The notes: generated by a model from the sequence alone, not told the origin. DNA of 64,000 bases from Calliopum simillimum (GCA_951812925.1 OX638370.1:23117964-23181963), one strand, 5' to 3'; positions 35,543 to 47,928 are shown, counted from the first letter of the stretch. Program-made: numbers and translations.

Positions 35543-37220
35543 GTATAGATACAGATGTTTATCTGTGCGGTATTTCGACATCATTGCCAATTTGCATATG
35601 GCTGACATTTGTATGACATAGTGCTTGTTGCGGTAGTCGTTTCTGTATAGCAACAAAATGAAATTTAATGTTTTAGAAACAAAAACTTATACAGACACAC
35701 CCAGTGAAGAGCGTGTGCGTGTATATCAGATTGGTTGTGTTTTAGTGATGATGCAGTGAAAGAAATCAAACGAATAAAAGACAAGTTTGATGATTTAAAA
35801 TGCCGATAACGTTCCCTCAGCTTAATTTTATCAGTTCTATATCTTGAAGTAAACTTTTTGTGAAAACACCGTCTAAATTTTCTAATTTTTAACAGATTGG
35901 CAGGCAATTTACATAATGACATTACTTCTGTCTTCAGTTTATATGTAAACATTTTTGTAATAGTGCTGGAAAATAGATTTCTGATACAAAAAATTCACTA
36001 TATTTTTTTCTCGGTGTAATTACATTGATGCAACTACTTGCAGTGCTTGCGTGTTTGCCAAAAAATTTGTGACAGATGGATATTTTCCCAACAAATTTTG
36101 CGTTGTTCTCACATGTAATGCTTTTACTGTGTGTCGATGATGTTTATTTGACCATTGCAAGTGATGAATTGGGCGAATGCATTAATGTGTGCAGCACTTT
36201 TGTCTGATTCAATGTACGCACACACAAATGTATCTGTATTTGATACTTACTCACACATATGCAGTTATAATGCATTTTATTGTCTGTAACAATCCAATAG
36301 CTAAACATTTTCCAATTATACGTAATTAAAGTTAAGCACGCAATGGTATTAATGACATTAAATTCACGTTAGTTGAAAATCAATTATCTAAAATTGAATT
36401 CAATTCTAACAAATGAATAACTTTCAATAATTGAGTTATACCGAAAATCAAAATAAACAATATGATATATAAACATATCAAAAACTATGTTTGCTTAATT
36501 AAAATATTTTACAAATTATAATAATATTATGTTAAAAATTGGTTTAAATATTTTTGGCGTTAAAAATGCAGAATAACATAACTCATTGGCAAATTAAGTG
36601 TAGTTTGTAAAAACAATTTAAACTTTTAATCACTTAGATTGACATTTGACTTTAAAGTCACACACGTTGACAAATTATATGGTTTAGTTTGTAAATGTAT
36701 GTTCCTTAAATTTGTTCACTATGGCGTATGAGTGATATCTAATTGCAAAATTTTTAGTACATATCTTCAGTTTCTGACTTTGTTATTATGCGACCGATGC
36801 ATTCTAGAAACCATACTTCTTGACAGTTTTTCTTCACTTATAAGTGATCTACCAGAATATCTGGTTTTAATTGATGGCTGCATAAAGTTTCAAAAGTTGT
36901 GATACAGTTTATAAGTTGTATTTTTATGGAAATAGAAAGCTGTGTCAAAAACGTGGTAGCAGCTTAATTTAACCAGCTACCAATAAATCACGTGTCAAGT
37001 GGCTTAATTTATTTTTTGATCGCATGGCAATATATGCTGTCGACTTAAATTATTACAGCTTTTATCTCCCAGACATATAATTTGATTTGTTTCGCCTAGC
37101 ATGACGTATGAGTAATATTTATTACTTTTTAGTCCGATAGCTCCGGAAAGGCAGCATACAATGTATTTTGCGTAAGAGCGTTAAATAGGGTTTCCATATG
37201 AACAATTTAGTATAAATAGT
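35543..37220 (+). other. unique DNA with short dispersed repeat copies
   Basis: The ACGTATGAGTAA motif recurs at 36724 and 37104 with short flanking similarity (CATGACGTATGAGTAATATT). At 35915 ACATAATGACATTACTTCTG is an inverted terminus of the 43/52-kb MITE family. No coding exon is recognised. Confidence 0.4.
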
Positions 37221-37223
37221 ATA

Positions 37224-38078
37224 GGGGAGATGTGTGTACCTTGGTCCGCTTTTCAGTTTTTTCAATGTGCAGGATTTTCCAGAAAAGTTCCTTTAGTTTT
37301 TTGATTAAGTTATATTTCTACAATGCTTGCAGCATCAAATGACGTGACAACGATATTTCTATGTCTTACCATTGAGTAGAAATATTACATTTTCCGTTGC
37401 AATCTCAAACGGTCCAAGGTACACCATGCAAGTGTACCTTGGACTTTTAAAAATAAAAGAGAATACATTGTATTTTGGCAATAAATTATGAAATAACCAT
37501 TTATTATGTAATCAAAAGTAAAATTTTTTTCAATAAAAAAAAAAATTAATCATAAACAAAAATTATAACACAAAAAAGTGCATTTAGTAAAAAACAATTA
37601 ATTAAACAAAAATGGTTGCAAATATATACATTAATTGCGTATATAATAATAATAATATTATATTAAGAGGCGATTATGGCTTCCTGATTGCCCTTCGAAA
37701 AAGGCTCGCTGGTCAATAAGCTAGGTCCAAGGTACACACAGACAGCATGTTTTAAAAACTGTCAACACCCATAACTTACTAAAAGCTTACAACAATAACT
37801 AAACTTGCTTCCTGATGTTGTAAAACTGAAATATTTCAAGTAAGTTTCTCACAAAACGTTTCGTAGCTTACTCCAAAAACAAATTTTTACACTCAAAAAA
37901 CACATTTTCCATTGCTAGTTATACACGCATACAGCTTGATGGTCTGAAGTCTACTTATATGAGTCACCGGTATGAGTGGAAAATTCCATAGAAGAACATT
38001 ATCGTACACGTACAACTGTTGAGTGGCAACCGCCACTCAGACCGAGGTACACTCGGACCAAGGTACACACATCTCCCC
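37224..38078. mobile_element. 855-bp pogo-like element with perfect ends
   Basis: TA (37222-37223) and TA (38079-38080) flank perfect 25-bp inverted repeats beginning GGGGAGATGTGTGTACCTTG. The core CCAAGGTACAC recurs internally at about 37414 and 37724 and inverted at about 37432. The interior has no transposase. The TIR match is error-free, so this is one of the youngest elements here. Confidence 0.88.
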
Positions 38079-38081
38079 TAT

Positions 38082-39775
38082 ACTTATATGATACCGCTTA
38101 CACACTTTATATTATTTCCAACTTACATTTTGTAAAAGAAAATGATCACGGTTGCCAATTTCATTTTCTCCATAAATTAGAGTCTGCTATTGAATAATTC
38201 CCAATATTCATTGGATAAACTATTTTCATTGGACATTTAAGATATGCATGTCTTTATTAATAATTTTTCCTTTCATTTAAAATCAATTAAATTCTCTTTT
38301 CTTTTTTCTTCTGCAAAATTTTGCAGTTTTTATTTTGCACTTATCTTCTGTTGAAAAAATATTGTATGTAAAAAAAATGTCCTGCTGACATATAAACCAT
38401 CAGTGCTGTCAGCAAAAATTCTGCTTACAGCACAAAAATGTCATTCTCAAAGACAGGAAGAAGCCACAATCAGTGATGACATGAACACATTCAAACACAT
38501 GCGTTACAGAATTGGAGATGTTTCTTTACTGAAAATAGGTACCAAAATATCGAAATAGTTTATAGTTTTTTGTCAAGATGTGATTATTTAGACCTTATCT
38601 GAGATCGCAAATCATTAATTAAGCAGCTTACTCCACACAGTAGGCAACAAAAATAAATCATCGCTCAAATAATGAATTTTTTGAGCCGATACTTTGAGTT
38701 CGCGCAATATCATGGTGAAGAATTATCCTGCCTGCATCACTTTTTGTCTTTACATAGTGAAGCAAAAGTAATGTCATAATATGAGTTGGCTATCTTTTTA
38801 TTAGAACCGGAAAAAAATTAGTTTTGTATACACGAAAAGTTTACATAAGATGCAGAATTAATACCATTAGGTTCAAAAACTGATATCTTTCAATATTGAT
38901 ACATCTCTAGCCAGCACATATTTAAAACATTTATGTAGATGCAAAAAAAAAGTGGCACACTGTTATCCTCTGTATGGCTCTTCATACATTTTTTCCCTGT
39001 TACAAACAGAAAATTTTGCGCTCATTAAATTATGTTTTCTGATGTGTATAAGGAAAACAATGACATTTTTTGAGTGCAGCGCAATTTAAAAGATCTGAAA
39101 GTAATTTTTTCTCATTTAATGATTAAAATTTGAAATAAACATATTCCAAAAAAAAAACATAATTCATATGAATTTTTAATATAAACTTATGTGTAAAGTG
39201 TCTATTTCAAATACCACTACCACCAGTTGTTGTATAAAAATCTACAAAATACCAGCTGTTGCTATACGTAGCCGGTAGTAGGTAACTAAAGAAATTTCTA
39301 AATTTTGCCTGAACTGATTTTAATAATGTTGCCGCAACAACCAACGCATGAGGTAGCAACATTAATAAACATGCAAACGAGTACACGTAAATTGGCAGTG
39401 ATTCTGAAATGTTAGGGAAATTTAAAAGAACTTTTATGATTGAAAGAAAAACTATGAAAAATCAGTCTCATAATTCACAGACGCTGGATATGATAGATCA
39501 CAAGATACACTTAAACTTAAGAACATATACTTTAAAGTTGCAATTTGGAGCCATCCCCAATCATTATTTTCCAATTCTACATATAAAGAGCCGCTTTTCA
39601 GTACGCGGAATGGGATATAAGAAGTAATAAATTCAAATTTATTTTTCCTGTTCAATATATTCTTCTGTTATCCTAATATATTTTTCTGATGTTTCACTTA
39701 ACTTACATATGTATATCTTCAACAAAAAAAAAATTTGTCTTTGCCTGAGAAAAAAAAGCACTGAAGCTTTTTCAT
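38082..39775. other. unique DNA with one MITE fragment
   Basis: At 38756 GTGAAGCAAAAGTAATGTCA then TAATATGAGTTGGCT is a terminus of the 43/52-kb MITE family. The rest shows no exon, transposon or tandem repeat. Confidence 0.35.
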
Positions 39776-39784
39776 CACTTGAAA

Positions 39785-40345
39785 ACTTTTTCCACAAAGA
39801 TTTTTTTTTTCTTTCAAGTTTGGGAGGAAATAGCGTAAGGTGGGTGAGTCAAAATTTCGAAACACACCTTCTGCAAGTCATCCATTTCATCACGTCTTTT
39901 GTGAACAGGTGCTTTTTCGTGCAAAACAAAACATTATTGGTCAATTTTCCACTCCTTTATTCTCCGTCAGCCTCCCTAAATCGCTCTAAGATTGAAGCGT
40001 AGTATTCTCTCGATATAGAAACACCTTTATCTTTGTCAATAGGATCCCTTCTGAGTTCCAAGAAACTGTCGCCATGATTTTCCAGCCGACTGTGACACCT
40101 TTAACTTCTTGGGTGGTGGTATGCCTCTTTCGCAAGAATACTTCACGCACTCATTTTTTTTTTTTTTTTTTTTTTTTTTGATGCTTCGTGAGCATTATCG
40201 GCACCCATCTCGCGCTGGTTATAGTCATGCTATGGTTATCGTAAATCCTTAAAATGGTTGTATGTGATATTCCAATCATTTCAGCGAGCTACGTCTTCTT
40301 TAGAATGATTTGCGAAGTGGTCATCTCGATCGGCAGTACTGGTTG
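39785..40345 (-). pseudogene. mariner transposase remnant
   Basis: On the minus strand, across several frameshifts: MIGISHTTILRIYDNHSMTI and SARWVPIMLTKHQ (about 40180-40290), then GIPPPKKLKVSQSAGKSW and MATVSWNSEGILLTK (about 40040-40120), SISREYYASILERFREADGE (about 39980-40010), VLHEKAPVHKR and FEILTHPPY (about 39850-39930). These follow the order of mariner transposases (HTH linker, WVP motif, catalytic core, HDNAPxH site, HPPYSPDL site). The catalytic Asp of the APVH motif is lost. A 26-base T run (40154-40179) sits at a junction where about 45 codons are missing. No TIRs are identified. Confidence 0.8.
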
Positions 40346-40815
40346 TGGGTCAAAGACCCAAAAACTAAATCAAAATAAATGTATTCGAGTAGGTATTTGA
40401 AGTACCACCGATTTTGCATACCAAAAAGCGTTTCTTTCACTTAGCTCAAATTTATCCATCAAGCTGACCTACTCCACTCAATGGCAACATAAAATCCAAC
40501 TAAGTGGTTTGATCGCCATACGCACTCGGGGTCTTATTCGCTGCATTTGAGGTCTTGGAATTACAAGGACGTTAACAGTTGTTACATTGTTTTTCAGTGT
40601 TTTTCGTGCTTCTTATCTGAATAGAGTTTGTCAAATTCTAGAGCATTCAAGAGAATTCGAATAGCTTGAATGTCGAGACCCAAAAGATTTTTAAAGTATT
40701 GCAAGAAATTACATTTTCAAACCCATTCTCGAATTATGTTTGTAAAATAACAGATTTTTCAGAATTTTGGTTGATTATTTCAACCAAAATTTCACTTTTG
40801 CACCATGCGCATTGA
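40346..40815. other. no recognised feature
   Basis: Moderately GC-rich compared with its surroundings (CGCCATACGCACTCGGGGTC). No domain or repeat is recognised. Confidence 0.3.
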
Positions 40816-40817
40816 AG

Positions 40818-42015
40818 TATATTTACGATTTTGTCAACATTTCTAGACATTATCAACATTTCTCGACTTTAACAATATTTTTCGACTTTATCAACATTTT
40901 TCAACTTTAACAACATTTCTCTTCTTTATCAATATTTTTCGAATTAATCAACATTTTTCAACTTTATCAACATTTATCAGCATTTTTCGACATTATCAAA
41001 ATTTTTCGACTTCATCAACATTTTTAATTTTTATCAACATTTCTCGAATTTATCAATATTTTTCGCATTAATCAACATTTTTCATTTAACCAACAGTTTT
41101 CAACTTTATCAAATTTATCAGCATTTTTCGACATTATCAAAATTTTTCGACTTTATCAACATTTTTCGAATTCATCAACATTTTTCGACTTTATCAATAT
41201 TTTTCGACTTTATCAACATTTTTAATTTTTATCAACATTTCTCGAATTTATCAATACTTTTCGAATTAATCAACATTTTTCAACTTAATCAACATTTATC
41301 AACATTTCTCGACTTTATTTTTCGAATTAATCAACATTTTTCAACTTCATCAACATTAATCAGCATTTTTCGAATTCATCAATATTTTCGACTTTATCAC
41401 CAATTTTCAACTTTATCACCATTTAACGGCATTTTTCAATATTTTTCGACTTCATCAACATTTTTCAACTTTATCAACATTTATCAACATTTCTCGACTT
41501 TATCAATATTTTTCGACTTAAACAAAATTTTTCAACTTTATCAACATTTATTGTAATTTTTCGACTTTATCAATATTTTTCGAATTTATCAACATTATTT
41601 ATCAGCATTTTTCAACATTATCAATATTTTTGGACATTATCAAAATTTTTCAAATTAATCTACATTTCTCGACTTTATCAACATTTTTCAACTTTATCAA
41701 CATTTATCAACATTTCTCGACTTTATCAATATTTTTCGACTTAAACAAAATTTTTCAACTTTATCAACATTTATTGTAATTTTTCGACTTTATCAATATT
41801 TTTCGAATTTATCAACATTATTTATCAGCATTTTTCAACATTATCAATATTTTTGGACATTATCAAAATTTTTCAAATTAATCTACATTTCTCGACTTTA
41901 TCAACATTTTTCAACTTTATCAACATCAATGAGCATTTTTAGACATTAGCAACATTTTGCGACTTTGTCAACATTTTCTAACTTATTCAATATTTATCGA
42001 TTTTATTAACATTTT
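40818..42015. repeat. ~20-bp minisatellite TCGACTTTATCAACATTTTT
   Basis: About 1.2 kb of imperfect units (TCGACTTTATCAACATTTTT with variants TCAACTTT, TCGAATTAATC, CAGCATTTTT). A recent higher-order duplication lies at its right: the ~223 bp starting at 41461 are repeated almost exactly from 41684. Non-coding. Confidence 0.92.
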
Positions 42016-43155
42016 TCCAGTTCCAGAGTATCGAAGTGATTTCAGAAATTTGATACAGAAAGTTTGAACTTTATAATAAAACAATTGTTCAAAAAAGTAC
42101 CAACGAAATTCAAAACCAAATTTCAAAAATAGGACTAAGTATTTTTCGAGAAATTCTAAATTTTGTTATAAAACTTATGGATAGTGGATAATTTGCTTCA
42201 TTGATTATAATTCAATGAAAAACATGAATAGAATGTATGGTGGGTTCCACAGATTTCGATGAAATTTTTATAGTGTGTTAGAATCAATCAAGAGGAGTTT
42301 TATATGTCAAAAAAATTAGCAGTGTTCCTGTGAAAAAAAATCCATTTCAACTCAGAAACTAAAGAAGTTAGATGCATTCTGACAATATCATTAGAAGGAA
42401 CATGTTTCAAATCATCATTCAAACAAAAGAACTTAGGCAACACTATGTACCCGCTTGTTTCAGCATCTACTCCTTACAGTTTCGGAGTCACTGTCGTAGA
42501 CTTGAGGCATTTTCTGATGTCGCCGGCTATGCATTTTTGCACACCTCATTTTTATGCATTTTTCACATAACTTTCTGACATTTGTTAAAATAGTGAAACT
42601 TTTGTTGTTGCTACTAGTTGTGAGTTTAGCGCTTGTTGTCTAGATACATCGTATACTTGTTACTTTTTTATTAATTTAGGCCATTTTAATTTAGTTGTGA
42701 TTATTTTTGCTCTCAACATTTTAACATCATGATGATGATGATGTGATCATTGTAATCAGCATCTAAATGTTGCAACATTGCAGTTTGCAGCATAGAATAT
42801 TTGCACGTTGCCACTTTTTTCATTTTCATTTGAACACCTGTCAGCACTTATGTTTTATTTACCCACAAATTGCATACATGTGTAAACGCATATTCAATTT
42901 AACATGAGTTTCATTTAATTTCTATGAAATATGCAAATGAATGTTTGTATAATAAGTGATAATAATAGTGTCACATGTTGGTGTGCTTGCAAAAAATTTA
43001 ACTTCATTATAAATTTATTACACAGAATTTTATCATTTGAAAATTTTGTTCTATATTTGAATGGAAAATTAAAATTTGCAAAGTTTTTAAAAATTTTGTC
43101 TGTATTAAGTTCTTTCTCAATAAAAATATACTAAATCTTGAAGTACCATCCACAC
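42016..43155. other. unique AT-rich stretch
   Basis: A GAT/ATG trinucleotide run lies at about 42728-42742. No gene is recognised. Confidence 0.3.
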
Positions 43156-43157
43156 AA

Positions 43158-43492
43158 AGTGGATCAAAAGTAATGTAATAATGTAAATTGACCCTTATGT
43201 TCTTAGAAATAAAAAAACTTGAACTCTTTTTTCATAAGAAGTTAATCTGACTAAGTGGAATTAATACCAGAACGTTTAAAAAATGATGGCAATCAATTTG
43301 TCACCTCCAGAATTGATCTATGTATATTTGTGCTCATTTTATTTTATTGCACGCAAAACATCTGCTTCCAATTGATTGGCTTATTTTGGACTAATTCTCT
43401 ATCTTACAATAATGCAAATATAAAAGCACATTCAAATATAATGCCTTGTGCAAGAAATACAGCACATTCACATTATGACATTACTTTTGCCT
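43158..43492. mobile_element. MITE with GCAAAAGTAATGTCATAATG ends, copy at 43 kb
   Basis: GGATCAAAAGTAATGTAATA then ATGTAAAT at the left pairs with ATTCACATTATGACATTACT then TTTGCC at the right (about 28 bp). Length is about 335 bp, close to the 52-kb copy. Copies at 24010, 38756 and 35915 share one terminus each. Confidence 0.6.
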
Positions 43493-44175
43493 CCTCGTTT
43501 TCTAATAGTAACGATCACACTCACTACTTGATTTAATTTTTCTAAACTCCAATCAAGGTTGAATTATGCACATAATATAGCATAAAATGTATTTGAACGC
43601 AAAATTGCTACACTTTCAACAAATTGTGCACAAAATTAAATTCAAATTACTACGCTGCTGGCGAATAAAAAAAAATTAAACCCAAGCAGCAAAAAAAAAA
43701 ACCAAAACCAATAAACCCCTCACCTTGCATATAAAAATGAAGAAAAAATCCCATGAAAACGAATGAATTTTGTCACACTTTCCCCCACTAGCGATGAAGT
43801 AGCACTTAAATGACTTCATTTAACTGAATTAGCATTTTTGTTACCATACACACGCACACACTCGTACAGCAGCTACGCACTAATACCGCGTTGAGTGCTG
43901 CAAGAGTAACGGCGCGCAAACACCAATCCAACCAACTACTACAACTTGACAGCGTGGTGTATGAAAGAGCGCAACCAACGCAAGGACATAAAAATTGCAC
44001 TCGTAAAAATTTTTGCAAACTTCCACAGTTTTTTCTCGCGCGTTGTCTTCTTGTCATTTTTTCGCGCGCTTCAAAAATCAAATTGCAAATTTATAAGTGT
44101 GTTTGTAAAGGAACTATAATTGTATGTGTGCGTGTGTGTATGAGGGAGTAAATTAATTCTGTAAATTAAATTTTA
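43493..44175. other. unique stretch with promoter-like composition
   Basis: 43850-44090 is non-repetitive and comparatively GC-rich (CGTACAGCAGCTACGCACTA, AACGGCGCGCAAAC, TCTCGCGCGTTG). No ORF with a domain is present on either strand. It could be a regulatory element or alternative promoter, but no core promoter motif decides it. Confidence 0.3.
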
Positions 44176-45530
44176 TAGCCCAGGAAAATAAGACGAAAAA
44201 AGAGCATCTGTGCGAAAAAATTCCCAGTGGAAATTTTTCACCGGAATTGTCTTTATTTATGCATGATACACAAACTGTGAAAAGTCCATTGCAAAGTCGT
44301 GTGCGCATAAAAAGTTATTCGGGCTCAAAGGTCGCTAAAATCAGTTTTTTGCAAATATCTCGCTAAAGCTAACTTTTACAGAAAAATGTAGGTCTCCAAT
44401 TTTGTAGCACAAGAAATTTCCTACAAAAGTACGTTAAAAGTATTTGCGTGCGACTTCTAGTTTAGGAGATCACCCAATTTAAAAAGTTGTTAACAGTTAT
44501 GATATGAAATACTACCTGTGAGTTCATATTAAAATATCTTACTTTTTAAATTGTAATAACTCTTCAATGAGAAGTTGTACAAACAAAATTAAAATGCCAT
44601 TTGAAAGATAATTTAATTTTCTATATACCGTACAACATTTTTTTTTCAAACGGCTCATGACCTTAAAAATATTCTTGAATAACCGTTTAGGCTTCGAAAT
44701 TACTGGTTTTTTAAGGATATCTGCGAATTGGTAAGTACTACGATAAAAAGTAACAGGACCAAATTTGTAGAGAATTACAAGATCTACAAAAAATAAGCGA
44801 TATGTGTACACATAGAAGTAACCGTATAGAAGATATTCAATAGAAACCGGTTTTTTGGCATTTTAATGGTTTTTTTGGAATATCTTCTAAACGGTTACTT
44901 CTATGTGTACACATATCGCTTATTTTTTGTAGATCTTGTAATTCTCTACAAATTTGGTCCTGTTACTTTTTATCGTAGTACTTACCAATTCGCAGATATC
45001 CTTAAAAACCAGTAATTTTGAAGCCTTAACGGTTATTCAAGAATATTTTTAAGGTCATGAGCCGTTTGAAAAAAAAAATGTTGTACGGTATATAGAAAAT
45101 TAAATTATCTTTCAAATGGCATTTGAATTTTGTTTATACAGCTTCTCATTGAAGAGTTATTACAATTTAAAAAGTAAGATATTTTAATATGAACTCACAG
45201 GTAGTATTTCATATCATAACTGTTAACAACTTTTTAAATTGGGTGATCTCCTAAACTAGAAGTCGCACGCAAATACTTTTAACGTACTTTTGTAGGAAAT
45301 TTCCTGTGCTACAAAATTGGAGACCTACATTTTTCTGTAAAAGTTAGCTTTAGCGAGATATTTGCAAAAAACTGATTTTAGCGACCTTTGAGCCCGAATA
45401 ACTTTTTATGCGCACACGACTTTGCAATGGACTTTTCACAGTTTGTGTATCATGCATAAATAAAGACAATTCCGGTGAAAAATTTCCACTGGGAATTTTT
45501 TCGCAGAAAATGTCTTATTTTCCTGGGCTA
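44176..45530. mobile_element. 1355-bp near-perfect palindrome
   Basis: TAGCCCAGGAAAATAAGAC at 44176 pairs with its complement ending at 45530; the centre is about 44853. Arms of about 660 bp match over their whole length with only scattered differences, e.g. GTCGTGTGCGCATAAAAAGT, GGGCTCAAAGGTCGCTAAAA and AATATCTCGCTAAAGC in the left arm. The loop is about 36 bp (44840-44876). No protein-coding loop. Such low arm divergence means either a recent origin or gene conversion between arms. Confidence 0.93.
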
Positions 45531-45870
45531 TTAGCTCACTGTATTTTTTTCAAATTTTTTTTTTTTTTTTTGTATCTAAGGAGATTGGAATGCAAAGGCA
45601 ATTTGGTGATATTAGCGGCAAAACGTTTGCTATTTATTTAAATACTTTAAATTTTCCTACCATAACTGCTTTCAGTTCTTCATTTTCACTTTGTTTTTTC
45701 TTTTTATGTTATTTTTTAACAAATTCGATTAGGTTACACTGTGAAAAAAATGGATTAGAAGAAATTTTTGAGTTGAATAGAAATCAGGACCCACTTCGAA
45801 TATAATGAAAATATACCATGTCATATTGTTCGTCACACTAATGAGTTTTTGATATTTCAATTTCTATCTA
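45531..45870. other. no recognised feature
   Basis: T-rich stretch (45545-45570) and unique AT-rich sequence; small frames have no domain. Confidence 0.3.
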
Positions 45871-45874
45871 AGTT

Positions 45875-46943
45875 GACATTCTGGCATGATAAATTTTAAG
45901 TCTGACAGCAAAATGTAAGCGACAAAAAATCTCATAAAAATATGGCTGATAGAAAAATGTGTGAGAGTAAAATGATTGATATGAAGGTTACTAATATACT
46001 TAGATCTAGTTAAACACAATATCTGATAGATAAATATCTCCATCTAAGTCATCATTCTAACATAATGATTTTTAAGTCTGACAGCATAACGCTTGCGAAA
46101 AAAATCGCAAAGAAATATGGCTGATAAAAAAATGTTTGAGAGCAAAATGTTTGATAGAAGGTTACTGATATATTAGGATCTAGTGAAAAACAATGTTTGA
46201 TAGATAAATGTCACCATCTACTAAGACTTTCTGACAATCGCAAAGAAATATGGCTGATCGAAAAATGTCTCAGAGAAAAATGAGAAAGTTACTGATATAT
46301 TAGAATCTGATAGATAAATATCACCATCTACATTGACATTCTGACATAATGATTTCTATGTCAGACAGCACAACACTTGCGAAAAAAAATCGGAAGGAAA
46401 TATGACTGACAGAAAAAAGTCTGAGTGCAAAATGATTGATATGAAGGTTCCTAATATATTAGAATCTAGTTAAAAACAATGTCTGATAGATAAATATCTG
46501 ATAAAAAATATTTCATGAGAAATTGACAGACAGACAACAAAAAGCTCATAAAAAGTGTGGGAGAGAATAATACTGATACTGATATCTAATAAAAAAATTT
46601 CCGACATTTAAATATCTGATAAATGACTGACACAAAATATTTTAAAATGGCTGATAGAAATGTTTGTAAGAGAAAAACGAGTGATATAACATATTAAAAT
46701 CACTGACAGAAAAGTGACTGATAGAGTAAGATATAAGTGAAAAAAAACACTGCTACTTATGTCTAATAACAAAATTTTTGGAACGAAAATATCTGATAGC
46801 TAAGTAAATAAGTGACAAAAGATATTTCAAAAAAATGGAATGCTAAAAAAGACATAGAAAAACAATTGATATAAAATGTTTGATGAAAAAAATATCTCTT
46901 TAAAATATGACTATACTAACAACCAAAAGTTTTCTTATGGAAA
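45875..46943. repeat. CTGATAGA satellite, left block (~165-bp period)
   Basis: Short words CTGATAGATAAATATC, GGCTGATAGAAAAATG, AAGTCTGACAGCA, GATCTAGT recur with a period near 165 bp (for example GATCTAGT at 46013 and 46169). The array resumes after the pogo-like insertion at 47927 and after the LINE at 49594. Confidence 0.8.
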
Positions 46944-46945
46944 TA

Positions 46946-47926
46946 CAGTCGACGTCCAGTAATACGAATGCTCCGTATTACGAATGTCCAATGATACGAA
47001 TGCAATATTTCTTCCACACGTGATTCTATAATACGAACAGCGGTAAATTTTACGGTTCGATAATACGAATGAGATTTTTTTCTTAGTAGGCTTTGCTCTT
47101 TTGCTAAGCATTAAATGCTTAGAATGCATGAAAGAATACGTGGGAAATTTCCTCAGAATTTTTAGAATGTTTTGAAATGCTTTTTTCCAATATTTGGAGA
47201 AAAATTGTTCAAAAACGTTTCGAAAAATCTGAAAAAAAAAATATTGAGTTTTTGAAAAGAAGTCTTTCTAAGAAACTTACAAAAATCACCAAAATCAATT
47301 TCGCGACCCTGTTTTTTGACAAGAAATACCAGAGCAAAATCCTCGCGCATCGGTAACACAAATTTTAGCCAAATCGGTCACATCATGGTTTTTTAACTGG
47401 TACAATTGGCGTGTTTTACTTTAAATTTCTTCTTTTAGTGGCAAAACTTATTAAGTATATTTAACTGAGCTTAACAGTGTAGTATGTTTAGCTCAGTTCC
47501 CATATTTTATCCATCAAATATTTTTTTGATTCTTATCAAAATATTGAGGGTATTCCTTAAAATGTGTAAATGCCTCGAAAATCACGTAAACTCGTAATAG
47601 TTGTCAAAATTAATACGAACTTTGTCAATTTTACGAGCTTTCGAGGCTTTTACACGTTTTAAGAAATACCCTAATTGTATTTTCCGTTTCCGTACCATAT
47701 TACTCAGAAAAAAAATTCATAAATTTCCTATTTTTCACACAATTTATTTCGTAAACTGATGTTTTTCTCTCAAAACAAATATTCGAGTTATGAGTTTTAT
47801 CTCTAAATCGACGATATGTCTCAGTATAAAAGAAAAAAGAACCAAAGTTTCGTTGCGATAATACGAATTTTTCGATTTTACGAATGGGCCTGACATTATA
47901 TAATTCGTATTATTGGACGTCGACTG
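46946..47926. mobile_element. 981-bp pogo/Tigger-like element in the satellite
   Basis: TA (46944-46945) and TA (47927-47928) flank 24-bp inverted repeats beginning CAGTCGACGTCCAGTAATAC, with one mismatch. CAGT-start ends of this wording are typical of pogo/Tigger elements. The end motif TACGAATG is repeated subterminally at 46970-47065 and 47865-47887. No transposase is recognised in the 65-codon minus frame at 47162. Confidence 0.88.
47548..47671. repeat. 124-bp hairpin inside the pogo-like element
   Basis: GGGTATTCCTTAAAATGTGT then AAATGCCTCGAAAA is matched inverted by TTTCGAGGCTTTTACACGTT then TTAAGAAATACCC (about 34-bp arms). It is likely a small MITE that inserted in the larger element; no clear target duplication. 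Confidence 0.65.
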
Positions 47927-47928
47927 TA

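Noticed and set aside
40818..42015. Regular short repeats resembling a CRISPR array
   Set aside because: Repeats are imperfect and contiguous, without unique spacers, in a eukaryotic context; it is a minisatellite.
43806..44151. Overlapping 86-91 codon frames on both strands
   Set aside because: No domain, no splice or Kozak support; they arise from a GC-richer non-coding island.
47162..47359. 65-codon minus frame (REIDFGDFCKFLRK) inside the pogo-like element as transposase
   Set aside because: No HTH or DDE motif and no match to a pogo domain by eye; the element is treated as non-autonomous.
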